This document shows, piece by piece, positions 49,690-61,574 of a stretch of 64,000 bases of DNA (the first letter of the stretch is position 1; each line of letters starts with the position of its first letter). The position numbers and the translations under genes are program-made. The notes under the pieces are model-generated. The model did no database searches. It was not told where the DNA came from and saw only the letters and a program-made list of their open reading frames with translations. The stretch comes from Pleodorina starrii (taxonomy: Eukaryota; Chlorophyta; Chlorophyceae; Chlamydomonadales; Volvocaceae). The stretch covers positions 397,001 to 461,000 of the forward strand of contig BRXU01000028.1 in the NCBI GenBank assembly GCA_030267565.1, given 5' to 3'.

Positions 49690-49890
49690 CGCAGGAGCCA
49701 CTGCCGCTGCGTTCTGCAGTGTCGCGCCGGCTCCGGCAGCGGCAGCCGAGGACTCTCTCCCACCCCCACGAAGGGCACCGTTTCTCCACCACCGCTGCCG
49801 CGTTGCAGTGTCGCCTCCGGCAGGGACGGCGCCTCGGACCCTCTCCCACCACCAAAGGAAGGACACCATCGCTGTCGTTTCTCCACCACA
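49690..49890. repeat. Degenerate ~110-bp tandem repeat
   Basis: GCTGCGTT(C)GCAGTGTCGC, CCTCGGACCCTCTCCCACC-like and GTTTCTCCACCA blocks recur in the same order in about two diverged copies. Non-coding as far as I can tell. Confidence 0.55.
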
Positions 49891-51451
49891 GCCACGGCGG
49901 GAACCTGGCATACGCCAAAACGGAATCAAACCGCTCGAGAGACCGACCCGCGGGTCACCTGTTGCAGCGGCCCGCGGCGGCCTGGGAAGCTGTACAGCAG
50001 CTGCACCCGCGCGCGTTCTCACGGTCGGGGCGGAAGGAGGGGCCGAAAAGAGACCAGCGCAAGCCCCCGGCGCAGGGCGCGACTTGGGAAAGACAGCGCC
50101 TGAATTCGTACATCAGAGCGCCAAAAGAGACTCCAGCGCCAAAAGAGACTCCGCAAAGCGATACGATCGAACCGCAAATACACATGGTGAAAGTACAGCG
50201 AGTTACCGCACAGACAGACGCACACAGGCAGACGCACAACAGGTGCTGAAACAGGCAGGTGTGCCGGTTTCTGGCAGAACCGGCAGCAAACGGTGCAAAT
50301 GCCACCCTCGTGCCGAGCGGGGCGCCGTCTGGCGGTCCCGGGAAAAAGTCGTAGTACAGTCATCGTACAAGTGGGACGAGCGAGAGACCAACATTAGCTC
50401 TCGCCACCGTCCCCAAATTTCCCCAAAAGCCCCAATTCGGCTTTCTTTCTTTCTTTATCTCTCTCGCGCCAACAAATTACCCTGCGATGCGCATCCTGCC
50501 TCCTGCCTCCACCTCACCCAGTGGTTCTTCCAAACTGCCTATTACCTTTTTTTACCGTGAGTAATGACACGCGCAACTCGCGATCCCGGATCTTGGATCC
50601 GCTGTACGACGGCGACGGCCACCTTACCCCTCGGAAGATCGGGCGGGCGGGCGGCCCGGCGTGCATTGAGGGAGAAAAAATGCTGCCGGCGCCCTTCTCG
50701 CCCTTCTTGCCCTGCCTCTGCCGTCGCAATCCCCATAGCCTGCGACCAGCTCCCTCCTTAGCCATTTCAGCACTCCCTACTATAATCGGATTGGGTATCC
50801 CACGAACCCCGAATCAACCCAATACACCAACGCCATACGCCGTAGTAGCCGCCGAAAAAAACTATACGAGCAGCCAAGCCAAGCCCGCTCCCCCTCACCC
50901 CAATCTCATCTCACCGGCGACCGGGGTCGCCGCCGCGGCAGCAGCCCAGCGCTCCCGCCAAAACGAATTTCAATTTCGAATTCTAATCGTCGCGGGCGCT
51001 GCACCGCTGCGCAGCACTTTCCTCCCGGGCCGCATCACTCTTCCCCTCTCTCGCAACAACCTTCACCGCCACCAACACCACCGCATCCACCACCGCATCC
51101 ACTATCACCACTATGGTACCAGCAGCGGTCATCAAGGCAGCATCAGAGCACTACAACTGCTGCATTTCGAGGCCCGTTTCCCCAGAGATCGGCCATTATC
51201 ACCAAAGCCACGCAACGCTCTCCCTCTCTCTCTCTCTGTCTCTCCCTCTGCCGCTTCCCCCTCTTTTCATCCGGCCTGCCGTATGGACCTGCCAATCGCG
51301 CAAGCAGGGGGGCGCAGGCAGCTCGGCGCTGTACACCTGTACGGCGGCATACACCTGTACGACAGCGGGACGCTGGCCTTGTCCGTACAATGCCGTACAG
51401 GCTCGCGCATATCTTCTGAGGCTCGACGGTCGCTGGCGCCGTCAAACTCTC

Positions 51452-53454
51452 TCACTCCGAGGCCGTGCCGCTTGGCACGGCGGCTGCTGCGGCTGCTGCT
51501 GCTGCGGCGACGGGGGAGGCTGGAAGCCCGAGGCCCTCCGACGTTCCCGGTCCAGCCCGAAGGGTGAGCTGATGCTGCTGTAGCTGTTGCGGCTGCGGCT
51601 GCGGCATTTGAAAATGGTGCTGCACCTGCTGCTGCTGCTGCTGATGATGATACTGTTGTTGCTGCTGCTGCTGATGTTGTTGTTGCTGCTGGTATTGGTA
51701 CCGGTGCTCCATCGGCGGCGGCGCAGTCACCGGCAGCGGCAGCGGCGCCGAAGGGTGCTGTCCCGGCGCGGCATGGTACGGCAGCGTGCTGTACAGCCCA
51801 CCGTACGGCGAGTACGGACCCGCGGGGCAGTAGTAGTATCCCGGGCCGACGTAGTACAGGGGCTGCTCCGGAAACTTCACCTGTTGAGGCTGCAGCTGCT
51901 GCTGCTGCTGCTGTTGTTGCTGTTGTTGCACCTGCATCAACGCATCAGACGATGCGTCCGTCGGCACCTGCTGCTGCTGCTGCGACTGCGGCTGCGGCAC
52001 GGACTCCTGGCCGGTTGGCGGCAGCGGCGCCGCCGCCGCAACTGGCGCCGGCAGAGCGTGTACGACAGCGTACGGCGACGGGTAAACCGGGTGAGGATAC
52101 TGCTGGACATGCCCCGCGTGCAGCATCGGCGCGCCGCCGTACAGCGGCGGCGGTGCAAGCTGCTGCTGCTGCTGCTGCTGCGACGTTGCCTGCTGCAGCT
52201 GCTGCGACGGCTGCGGCTGCAGCAGTGGCGGCGGTACAAGCGCGTGGTGCGCCTGCATTGCGTGCGGCGGCGGCGGCAGCGGCGGCGGCATGCCGAAGCA
52301 AAAGATTGGCGGCGGCAGCGCCGCCGACGCCGTCAGGGACGGCATCTGCGACAGCGCTGGCGGCGGCGGCCCGCCGCCCATGTAGTACGACAGGTGCATC
52401 GGCGTGCGACCCGCGGCGTGCCCCGGCGGCAGCGGCAGCGGCCACGGGACTGGAGATGCCGGCGCGGTCGGCACCGTGCGCAACGACGCCGCAGGGATGG
52501 GAGCCGCGCCGGCGGGCGTGAAGGGCGACGTCGGCTGTTCTCCCGCCGCCGCCATCGCCGGCGGCGGCGCCGCCACCGCCTTGTACGGCGCCATGGGATT
52601 CACCGAAGTGGCGCCCTGCCCCGGCGGCTGCATCGACAGAAGACTGCAGCCGCTGAAGCTGGAATCGCGCTTCAGGACCCCTCCTGGACCCATCGTACTG
52701 CGGTCGGCGGCGGCAGCGGCGGCGGCGGCCGCCGCTGCACCGGTATGCTGCCCTGCGCTGCCGGCGTGGACGCCGCAGCTGTCGCCGTACTCGTACAGAT
52801 CCGAAAGCGGCGGCGATCCGACGGATGTGGTGCTGCTGTTGGCGGCGACGCCGCTGGCAGCAGCGGCGGCGGCTGCAGCGCCGCCATCGCCGCCGCCGCC
52901 CAAGGCTTCAAAGGCGCTCATGCCGCCCGCCGCTGCAAAACCCACCGCCTCCGGCGCGCCCACCGCCGCCGCCGCCGCCGCAGCAGCAGCATCCAGCTCC
53001 GCGCCCGGCACGGCGCCGCTGCCGCCGGCCGCGCAGCGGCCCTGCTCTCCGCCGCCGCCAGTGTACGGCACGGCAACGTGGCCGTCGTGCAGAGGCGAAT
53101 CGGGGCTCCCAAACTCCAAATGGGGCTCGTCGAAGAGGTTCGGAGGCGTCCAGGTCCGGTTCGGCGCCGCCAGCTGCGGCATGCGGCTCCAGAGGAAGGA
53201 CAGTGGCGGCGGCGCGGCCAGCGGCGGCGGCGGCTCCGCCGCCGCCGCCGCCGCGGTGATCGCCGGTGACGGCGGCGCCGTGACGGCGGTGAGGTCCTGC
53301 GCCGACGGCCGCGCATCATAATCGAAGAGAGCGCTGCCGCTGGCCACGTGGCGCATGCACATGGTGCCGGAAAAGTCGAAGTCGGTATCCAACAGCAGGT
53401 CGTCGTCCTCACCGGAGGCTCGGCCCGGGAATCGCAGCGGAAGCTGCGGCGGCG

Positions 53455-53486
<32 letters not shown>

Positions 53487-56400
53487 ATGGCACCAGCAGC
53501 CACCGTGTCGAGACTCTCAGCCTTCAGCGCGCAGTCGTCGGACGCGGGGCCGCAACCCATAGGTCGCACCTTGCCGCCGCCGGCGCCGCCCCCGCCGATG
53601 CCGTACGAGGAATGACGGGCAAGCTGCCGGGTAGGGAGAAAAGAAATGTTTACCTCAGCATCAATCGGGGCCTATGGCTTAATGGATAAAGCGCCGGTCT
53701 ACGGAACCGGAGATTCCAGGTTCGATCCCTGGTAGGCTCGTACGCCAAACAAAATGTCGAGATACATTTTAACATTATTCGGTCGAACTGATTATGTAGA
53801 CACTTTGTCTGCTCTCAGGCAGCAAGATATGGAGGATGGCGAGCTGGCGTGTTCAGCCCCAACTGCGCACCATTCAATTGGAAGCTCAGTTGTTGTGCGA
53901 GCACAGGAGGGCGGCATCAAGGACATGTGCCCTCGCCGTGGCGGCTCCTAGGTTAGGATTGGTACTGCGGTACGCCTTCAAGTGTGTAACGTCGAGTAAT
54001 CTCACACGTATGCGGAAGCGTAATAAGATAGAACCCGAAGGTAAACGGTTAGTTGGTCGTTGGTCTAAGAACGGTGATAATAGTCGTAATAACGGACTGC
54101 ACGTAACAAAGTGTGATCCGCCCTCGCGTCAGGAGCGCAACACAGTGAGGCTGTGCCCTGCCGTGCTGGCGGATGGCGCATGCAGGGGTGAAGAAGCCTG
54201 CAGCCAAGGTCGCAGACTGTGCCAGGCCCCCCCCCATACGACGAGGCATCCATTGCAGCCTCGCCTCGTCGTCGTCGCGCCTCGACACCGTGGCAGCTCG
54301 GCTCGGGCTCGTACTCGCTACACCCTCTCGGTTTGTATGTAACGTCCTCTGCTGCTTGCAAGCTTACCTCGCTGTTCTTTTGCAGACCAGACGAGACGAC
54401 CTTCTTCTGTTACTTGACCGTTCACAGGCTCCGGCCTATACGTGGACAACCCCCACCCCACACCCCTGCACCACACATCGCATCCCCCTCCGGCACCGGC
54501 ACATCGACCAATCCGTAGATCCTCCAGAGCACCAACCCACCTGCTCTGCCTCCAGCATCTGCATGTTGTTGGTGCTCCAATTGTGGGACAGGTGCGGCCA
54601 GCCAGTGGGCGCGGCCTGGGACGGTGGAAGGCACGCCGCCGCCGCCGCCGCCGGCGGCGGCTGCAGCGATGGCAGCGACGGCGCGGAGGCGCTCCGCATG
54701 ATTGCCGCGGCAGCGGCGGCCGCAACGGCGGCGGCGGCGGCGGCGGCGGGCAGCACTGGCGGCTCCGCTGCCGCGGCGGCTGCCGCCGCGGGGCTCAGCT
54801 CCTCCACCGCCGCCGTCGACGCGGCGTGCAGCACGCTGCACGGCTGGCCCGCGCCGGCAATGGCCACGCGCGAGGCGCCGCGGCAGAAGGGCGACGCGAC
54901 CGGCTGCCCCGCGGCATCTGCGGGCGCCGTCGTCGCCGCCGCCGCCGCTGCCGCCGCGACGGCGGCTGCCCTAGGCGGCGCCTGCAGCTGGAATGGCAGG
55001 CCGTTCTCGCTGCGGAGCGGGAGACAAGGGAGGGCGACAGGCGTGGCGGCGGATGGCGGCAAGCGGCCATACACATGGGGACATGACCTTTCTTTCCGCC
55101 TATACAAAATGTTTGAAGGACAAAATGTTTGAAGGACAAAACGTTTGAAGGACAAAACGTTTGAAGGACAAAAACGGTTACTTGCGCTCAATGCACCGTG
55201 CATTGGTGCATACCACCCTCGGCCTGGGCACTTGCCGTCGCCACGAACAGTCGCCACGAGCCGCAGGGGGGGGTGCAGGGCGGTGCGGTGCGGTGCGGTG
55301 CGGTGCGGTGCGGTGCGGTGCGGTGCGGTGCGGGGCCGCAGGTGCACCACTCACCTGATGCTCTCGGTGCGGGATGGCCGCGTCGCCGCTGCCGCCGCTG
55401 CCGCAGCAAGCTCCCGGCGCGACGCCATCTCCATCTCCATCTCCACCGCCTCTCCACCGCCGACCGCTTCGACCGCTCCGCAGCGGCCGCCCCCGCCGTC
55501 ACCAACCTGCGGCTCCTCCTTGACACCCTTGAACCCCGTCGCAGCCTCCGCCTCGTCCTCCGCCTCGGCCTCCGCCTCGCGCTGCTCCGCCTCCGCCAGG
55601 TTTCGGAGCCGCTCGTTGCCGACATGCGCAGCCATGCGCTTGGAGCGCCGCCGCATGGCGGCGGCGGTGGCGGCGGCGGCAGCCGCCTCGCCGCTCGCGA
55701 TGGCCGCGACGGCGGCGCTGCCGCCGTCTGACGGGAACCGGCGCGTCGAGGGCGCGGCCCCGGCGGCAGCAGGCTCCGGCGCCAGGGCCGCGGCGGCGAT
55801 GGCCGCGGCAGGGGCGGCAGCTCGGGGGCCGGCAGCCGCTGCGTTTAGACCCACGGGTCGCTTGGCGGCCGCGGGCTTGGCGGCCCTGGCGCGGCTTGGC
55901 GTGGTGGCGACGGAGCTTGGGGGGGATTCGACATCGCCGTCCTCCTCCTCCTCCTCCTCCTCCTCCTCGCTCTCATCGGATGTCGAATCGTCGTCCCTGC
56001 ACGTCGGGGGGGGCCACACAGGAGGGCGGGGCGCATCGGACCGAAGTGGGTGGTGCGCATCGCATCATTCGGGTCTGCTATCTGGACGGCCGGGCATGCC
56101 TCCTGCCGGCTGGTTCGATGGTCAAGCTGGAAGCGACGACAGAGATGTGGGTTGCATTGTTAGGAACATAGCAGCTGGGCGCAGGCGCATGAGGTTGTTT
56201 TTATTTAAATGATCAGCCGTGCGGTGCGAAACAGCAGCGAAGGGGCAGGGGCAGACGCAGGAGCGCGCTGGGGGAGGTGCCCAGTCAGCCATGTCAGCGC
56301 GGGCGCACCAGCGGCCGCCGGCGGCGCATGTGCCCTAGGGTTCTCTTTCCGCCCGGGGACGCTCTCAGCTCTGTAAGCAGCGCAGCGCAGCGCGGCGCAA

Positions 56401-56825
56401 GACAGAAGACATACGTGCGACTGGCGCTCCCTGAAGCTTTCAGGGTCCCCGATCCGTCCGGGGGCGAAACGGCTGCGGGCGCTGAGGTTTGACGACAAAG
56501 GCCCGGCCTAGGTCCTTGCGCCGCGCCCAGGATCCAGGATCCAGGATGAATCATGCGCCAAAATGCCCACAAGCACCAAAAACAGGACAGGAACGAAACG
56601 AGACGTTTCGGACAAACCCGGAAGCAAGCCCACATCAAGCCCGGGTACGAAAACCCATGCACGAGCACAACCTCGCATTCAAGGAAAAGAAAACAAAACA
56701 CCACCCGCAAAAAAATCCAAAGACACAATCAGGTGCCAATCACCAGCCAACCACCTGCCAACCACGCCTCCAAAATGCCGTACCATGGCCTCACCTCTGG
56801 GCCCGCTTGCGCTTGGAGCCGCCAC

Positions 56826-56857
<32 letters not shown>

Positions 56858-58407
56858 CCGCCCCCGCCGCCTCCTCCCCCACCGTTCCGCCGCCGCGGCG
56901 TCACCGTGAGCTGCAGCGTGTCCAGGTACTCCTTGAGGGGCCCGGCCGGGTTGTCCGGGGTGACGCGCTTGCGCAACGTGGCGTTCCAGTGGTTCTGTGG
57001 GGGGCAGAGGGATGAGGGCAGTGGCATGCGGGCGGGCGGGCGGGCCCATCAACATGGAGGATGAATACGGTAATAGGTTGCGGCGCAGGCGGGGGGCCTT
57101 TGCGGCGACAAGGGCGACAGTAGAAGCAGCAGGGGGTCGGGTGGCCGCGCGCCGGCGCGCGGCGCGCGGCGCCGCGTAACGAGCGACGAAGCCTGGAAAC
57201 GAAAGATGTCGGAGTCCCGGTGTACGCATGTGTACCGGTACTTGCAGACAGGAAGGGCCAGCGAGGAGGGGCCGTCGGCGGATTAGCAGCTGACATGCAC
57301 AGTCAGCAAAGAATTCTCCCAACGTGATCGGTCCATGGTTTCGGCGCGGATGCTTCGATCTGTCCAAGTGCTTGTCGACAAATCATGTCACACAGCCACC
57401 GTACACCCTGTTCGGTCGGGAGAACCCCTCTGCTTTCCCGCCCTGCCCCACATCACATGGGGTACACACTGAGAGGTCTATGTTTGTTCCGGTGCTACCT
57501 CGCGGTAGCATCAGTTGCCCAGATTCAACGGCCTCGCACCTTGACAGCGTTTTCGCTGCGGCCAGGAATGCAGCGCGCAATATCGGACCACCTGCGGATG
57601 CAAAGAGGGACAGACGAGGCGCTTGCAGCTGAAGAGGGCGGGAGTGGGTGCCACGTGCGCTCAGGCGGGTGGCACTGGGATGGGAGGAGGACTTCACAGA
57701 GCGCATCCATTGGCACGAACAGGCGGGAGCCCTGTCTCCGGATCGCAGCACACCTGTTTCCGAGGCGCTTGTGGGCGTCAACTACCATTACTTCTTCTTC
57801 TGGGGTCCAGGGGCCTTTGCGGAGTCCCGGCGACAGGTGGTGGTTCCATCGTTCGCGGCATTGCTTGCCGATACGGCCAGTTGACTCGGACTTCCCAGTG
57901 GCCTCGTTCAGGGCTCGTGCAATCGGGCTCCAGTGACCTTCGCCATACTGCTTCACGAGGCTGGAGGGCAGCGGTTCGGAACACAGCGGAAGACAAAGTG
58001 TTCACAATTTGGCCAAAAAGCCGAGTCTAACCATGCCCGTCCGAAAAGCCCTTCGTGCAATGGAATAAATCTATGGTTCCTTTAGTGATGTCTGAGTTCG
58101 ATTAGCAACAAAGTAAGCGGTGTCATACCCAACGGCCTGACACACGAGCACTCGAGCAGGGATCGCCGAAAGCTACCGCTGTGGCTCACCTTACAAGCAA
58201 AGCATCCTCTTCAGGGCTCCATCCACCTAATTATCAGGGAGTGTGGGAAACGGAGAACTTTGTTATCGAGTCGAGCGGCGCCCGACGTCGGATTTTCAAT
58301 GGCCCAAGCTCAGCTTGCAAATGGCAAGGGGATCAATCAGACGCGCCAAAAAGTTTACCTTTGAGCTTTGCGGTCGGGTGCCGCGGTGTGCCATTGCGCC
58401 TCGACAT
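51452..58407 (-). CDS. R2R3-MYB transcription factor with very long low-complexity tail (8 exons, 1275 aa)
   Basis: Reading leftward: exons 58359-58407, 58190-58226, 57754-57960, 57540-57591, 56795-56994, 55355-55996, 54541-55009 and 51452-53623. Phases agree at all seven introns (3828 nt), and an in-frame TGA lies just upstream of the ATG. R2 (residues ~16-68) has W19, W39 and W67; R3 (~77-118) has W80, W99 and W118, with the classic KGPWTPEEE, GRSENAVKNHWN and IGKQCRERW motifs, so it should bind DNA. R2 has about 9 extra residues between its second and third helices. The tail has a Gly run followed by KRKR (likely nuclear signal), an acidic Asp/Glu patch, Ala runs and a Gln/His/Pro-rich last exon, typical of activation regions. 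It is not a recognised named regulator. An Arg tRNA gene lies antisense in intron 7. Confidence 0.9.
53669..53741 (+). tRNA. trnR-ACG: tRNA-Arg (anticodon ACG), intronless
   Basis: A complete 73-nt cloverleaf. The acceptor GGGCCTA pairs with TAGGCTC (one G-T), discriminator G. The D arm is GCTTAATGGATAAAGC. The anticodon arm CCGGT-CTACGGA-ACCGG places ACG at 53702-53704. The T arm is CCAGG-TTCGATC-CCTGG. A box and B box are intact. It lies in intron 7 (53624-54540) of the MYB gene, on the opposite strand. Confidence 0.96.
55105..55168. repeat. 16-bp tandem repeat x4 in MYB intron 6
   Basis: CAAAATGTTTGAAGGA is repeated four times (55105, 55121, 55137, 55153); the last two copies have C in place of T at position 6. 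Confidence 0.95.
55281..55333. repeat. (CGGTG)n microsatellite, ~10 units, in MYB intron 6
   Basis: Uninterrupted CGGTG pentamers lie 22 bp from the inferred 5' splice site of intron 6 (exon end at 55355 on the - strand). Confidence 0.95.
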
Positions 58408-61400
58408 GGTGTTTCACGGCTTCAAGCTGCAACAATTCCGCAGCTCGCAGGATATAGCTCTTCACAGCATCCGCAGCGATGCAAACCGCCCTCAACACGC
58501 ACTGCAGAAGCAAAAACTCGCGTCCTGAAGTGCAGTTGCAGTGCAACACCCAAGAGTGCCTTACTCCATTCACACGCGTTGGCGCAGCAAGAAACGCAAC
58601 CAAAGTGCAGAACACCTACAACGTAGATAAGGCCGCCTTGGGATCAAAATATGTCGGGCGTCGCCCAGGCCTCGGCCGCGTTGGGGGGATAGCTTTCTTG
58701 GAAGTGATCTGTCCTAATGCATAAGCTATGTACCAAAACTATGAAAATTGCGACATCACAGTTCGACCAGGCCAGAAGGTGGGACATCGCTGCTTCTCGG
58801 CTGTCCAAGAGAGTGTGGGCCGTCCGTCGTCGTAAACCCCGAGCCGTACACAGCATAGATGAGAGAACCTACTCTTGAGGGCTTCCTCCGCATAAAAATA
58901 TTGTAGGAATAATTGGGACGGAATAACTCAACGAAAGGTGGGCTTTCTGCAAAACGTGTCGGGCCTGGTGATGCCCTGCACGTTGTGTACAGTAGGCACG
59001 ACTTCGTATGCCCTCATTGCCACATGCTTTAGCGCATACCAACTTGCTCTGTGCGTTATCTGTGTTGTAGCGGGTAGCTCCTGCACGGACCCACGGGCCA
59101 CTGTGGCCTTGACCGGCACCGATCCCAGCGTGTCGCAACATCTTAAATCATGGACCCAAAACGCCGAATCCATGAGTTGGCTTCCAAATCGCACCCATTA
59201 TCTTGGTTGTGCAGGCGCTGTGCCCGCATTTCGTGAACCAACACTCCAAGTAGGGCTTAGCGCAAAGGCGCGGCAGGGGGTGGTGGTGATGTTTCGGGTC
59301 GTGCTGCACGCATGGGTGGGTCATCGGTTTGGGTTTTCAAATGTAACACTTCAGTTTCCACCGACGCTCTGTGAAGGCCACATGGCGTGAGGGGCGGGCC
59401 TCTCTCCAGGGGGGACTGTGGAAGACGGCGGCAGGCTGACTCGCCGGTTGCAAGCGTGGGACATGGGGGGGCGTGAGGGGAGGTCGGCGCGCCTCCGGCA
59501 CCGGCGGCACCGCCGCCGCCCCAAAACGCACTCCTTTTATCGAACGAATGAAGTAAACAGTGGACTCCAGATGCTTGCCGACGCACATCGCACCCGACAC
59601 GGTTGCGGCCGAAGCTCAGAGTTGGCACCTGGCGTGCATCACACGCAACCCCACGAGCAACCCAAGACTCTCCCCTCGGCCGGCACGACACAGGGGGGCT
59701 TCTGGGGACAGGGGACCGCAGATAAGGATAAGGAACGCTCAGGGGGGTATAGCAGTAGGGATGTTGGCAGTCATGGACACAACACCAGAAGTAGCTAATC
59801 TACCACCTGGGGCCTGCCGCCCGGGCCCCCTTCCAAAGGAAACCCGCAGTCCTCAAGGGCCCCCCAGGGGGCTCGTGAGTCGCTCTCTGATCGATGTTCC
59901 TAGCCGAAACCGGGGCCTCCCCGGGGGATGCAGCCTCGTGCCGAATCGCCAACCTGGCAGTCCGTCCGCAGCCGTTGCCCCTCCGCTCGAGGGTTCAAAC
60001 AGCTCCGCATCTCTGGGTCGACCCCCCCCCCGCCCCCCCGCCGCGTGACGGGCTTCGCAGGGTTTGTGTCACGCGGCGTGGGGACACATCACGGGCGTTT
60101 TATAGTGGACCCAAAAGGCCCATCTGCTCAACCCGCACCGGACACTGCTGCGGCCGAAGCCCAACCCGCGGAAGGCCAGTGGGCCCAAGACACCGCCCGG
60201 AATTACGTAACTTGGGGACACCCCCGAGCCCCGACCCTCCCCCCCAGGCAGCAAGTACCAACAGCAGAACGATCAAGACCACTCGGGGGAGAGAAACCCA
60301 AATCAGGGCACCTCGTTTTATGAGCCGTCCACCACCCAGCAAGCTGCAATGTACCCTAGAGAGGTCTGTGAGAAAGACCTGGGCCGCCGTCGTCCGGCGC
60401 CGTTTGCGTCGAGCACGCGCCCCCCTTGGCGGGGCACCCCGGGGCAGTCCCCACCTACTTTTCGTTTTGGTAGTGGTAAACATTGCAGATTTGCAATTGC
60501 AGCTGCAAATCGGAAGGGAGCAGTCAGCGGAACGGGCCAGCGCAGCCTGGCAGCCTGGGTTGAGGGAGGCGCGCCGCGGCTGGGACGCTGTGGGGGCCCA
60601 ACCTCCAAGTGCTGTGGGATCAGCGTGGGTGTGTGTGTGTGTGGGGGCCCCGCTCTTTTGGAGGCTCGTGTGGACTGGGGGCACCGCGCGTCTGGGTGGT
60701 AGGGTACGCAGGTGGACGCGCGGCAGGCCGGTGCCTGCCCCCGCAGCCTCTACCGTATCCGGGTCGCTGCGCGGGAGCTCAGATGTTTTTTTCGTGGCCT
60801 GTGGTGGGCATGGACGCCGATTTTCATGAGCCAGCTAACAGCGCTCTTGTCTTCGCGCTTCCCCTGGAAGGGTGCCTTGCGGTTTCTTGGGTGGTAGCCG
60901 GTAGGCTCAACGCGTTACAGGGATCACCGCCCTGATCGGCTGACTCCTCTCCCCCAGTGGGTTTCACCCCTCTGCTGGTGGCTGCTCGCTGCCTGGGGGT
61001 TGGCCCCTGTGTTTGGCTACATTCACCCGACCCGCTGCTCCAGGTCGGGTGACTGAATGACCCGCTGCTCCAGGTCGGGTGAATGGTTGCTTGGGCCCGC
61101 CTTCCGCTCATTGATTGGGAGATCCGGCCGCAGATAAGCCACCGCTGATCCCGTTGGGCCCCTCCACCGTGAAATGGTTCATTCGCTCAGTTACAAATCG
61201 ACGTAAGGTGCCCCGCGCCATTGCCGGACCTCTGGGATGGTTGAGGGCGGGTTTGCGCGACTGCGCAGGGGGGGGTTTTGGGTCGAAGCCCGCACAGCAG
61301 TTGTACGAGGGCGGCGGGCTGTCGTCGTCGGAGATTCGCAAACAACCCCCATCGATTCGTGGACGCTCGCCACCACCATCGATGGGGATCGATGCAGCTT

Positions 61401-61574
61401 CGTGATGTAGTGTGTTGACACCTTGATTACGAGCGACACCCCCAGGCCGGCAGGGGCCGGCCGCCGCGTGAAACTAGGCATGGACACGTGCGGGCGCGAA
61501 TGCAGCAGGGTCGTTGGAGTGCCAGCTACACAATCGATTTCGGGTAAGGTTCCGCTGCGAATTGCCTCTAAGAC
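58408..61574. other. Intergenic region between divergent MYB (-) and SBP (+) genes
   Basis: This contains the promoters and leaders of both transcription-factor genes. I find no supportable exon between about 58.5 and 61.5 kb. Frames between 59.2 and 60.9 kb contain related blocks (ACACGGTTGCGGCCGAAGC near 59,600 and ACACTGCTGCGGCCGAAGC near 60,140) in a G-rich setting. They may be relics of a dispersed repeat, but no transposase or reverse-transcriptase motif is visible. Confidence 0.4.
61024..61083. repeat. 30-bp direct repeat of a small hairpin
   Basis: GACCCGCTGCTCCAGGTCGG occurs at 61029 and 61059. The first copy is part of CACCCGACC…GGTCGGGTG, a 9-bp stem with a 10-nt loop. Function unknown. 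Confidence 0.8.

Larger units (their letters stand above)
42299..51451. other. 9-kb stretch between convergent BUD22 (+) and MYB (-) with no supportable gene
   Basis: Both flanking genes end here, so the edges are 3' UTR. Several frames of 300-540 codons are open, but they are C/A- or G/T-rich, full of Thr-His-Pro-type low complexity, lack domains and cannot be linked by good splice sites. I therefore call none of them. Visible structure includes a 38-bp inverted repeat (42807-43010), CA and GT runs, ACGAAAGG x5 (45801), an exact 258-bp duplication (47262-47777), a 16-bp inverted repeat pair (49222/49496) and degenerate tandem repeats (49690-49890). CT runs occur near 51,220. Confidence 0.5.

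Noticed and set aside
48318..50560. Overlapping 441- and 519-codon frames on the + strand
   Set aside because: Low-complexity translations that cross the inverted repeat and degenerate tandem repeats; open frames of this length are common by chance in such GC-rich DNA.
51587..53321. Long Arg/Ala-rich frames on the + strand
   Set aside because: Antisense shadows of the MYB last exon; GCN and CAG repeats leave all frames open.
51452..53569. Separate 705-residue Gln/Ala-rich gene
   Set aside because: Its frame extends upstream to a CAG acceptor at 53624 with phase matching MYB exon 7, so it is better explained as the last MYB exon.
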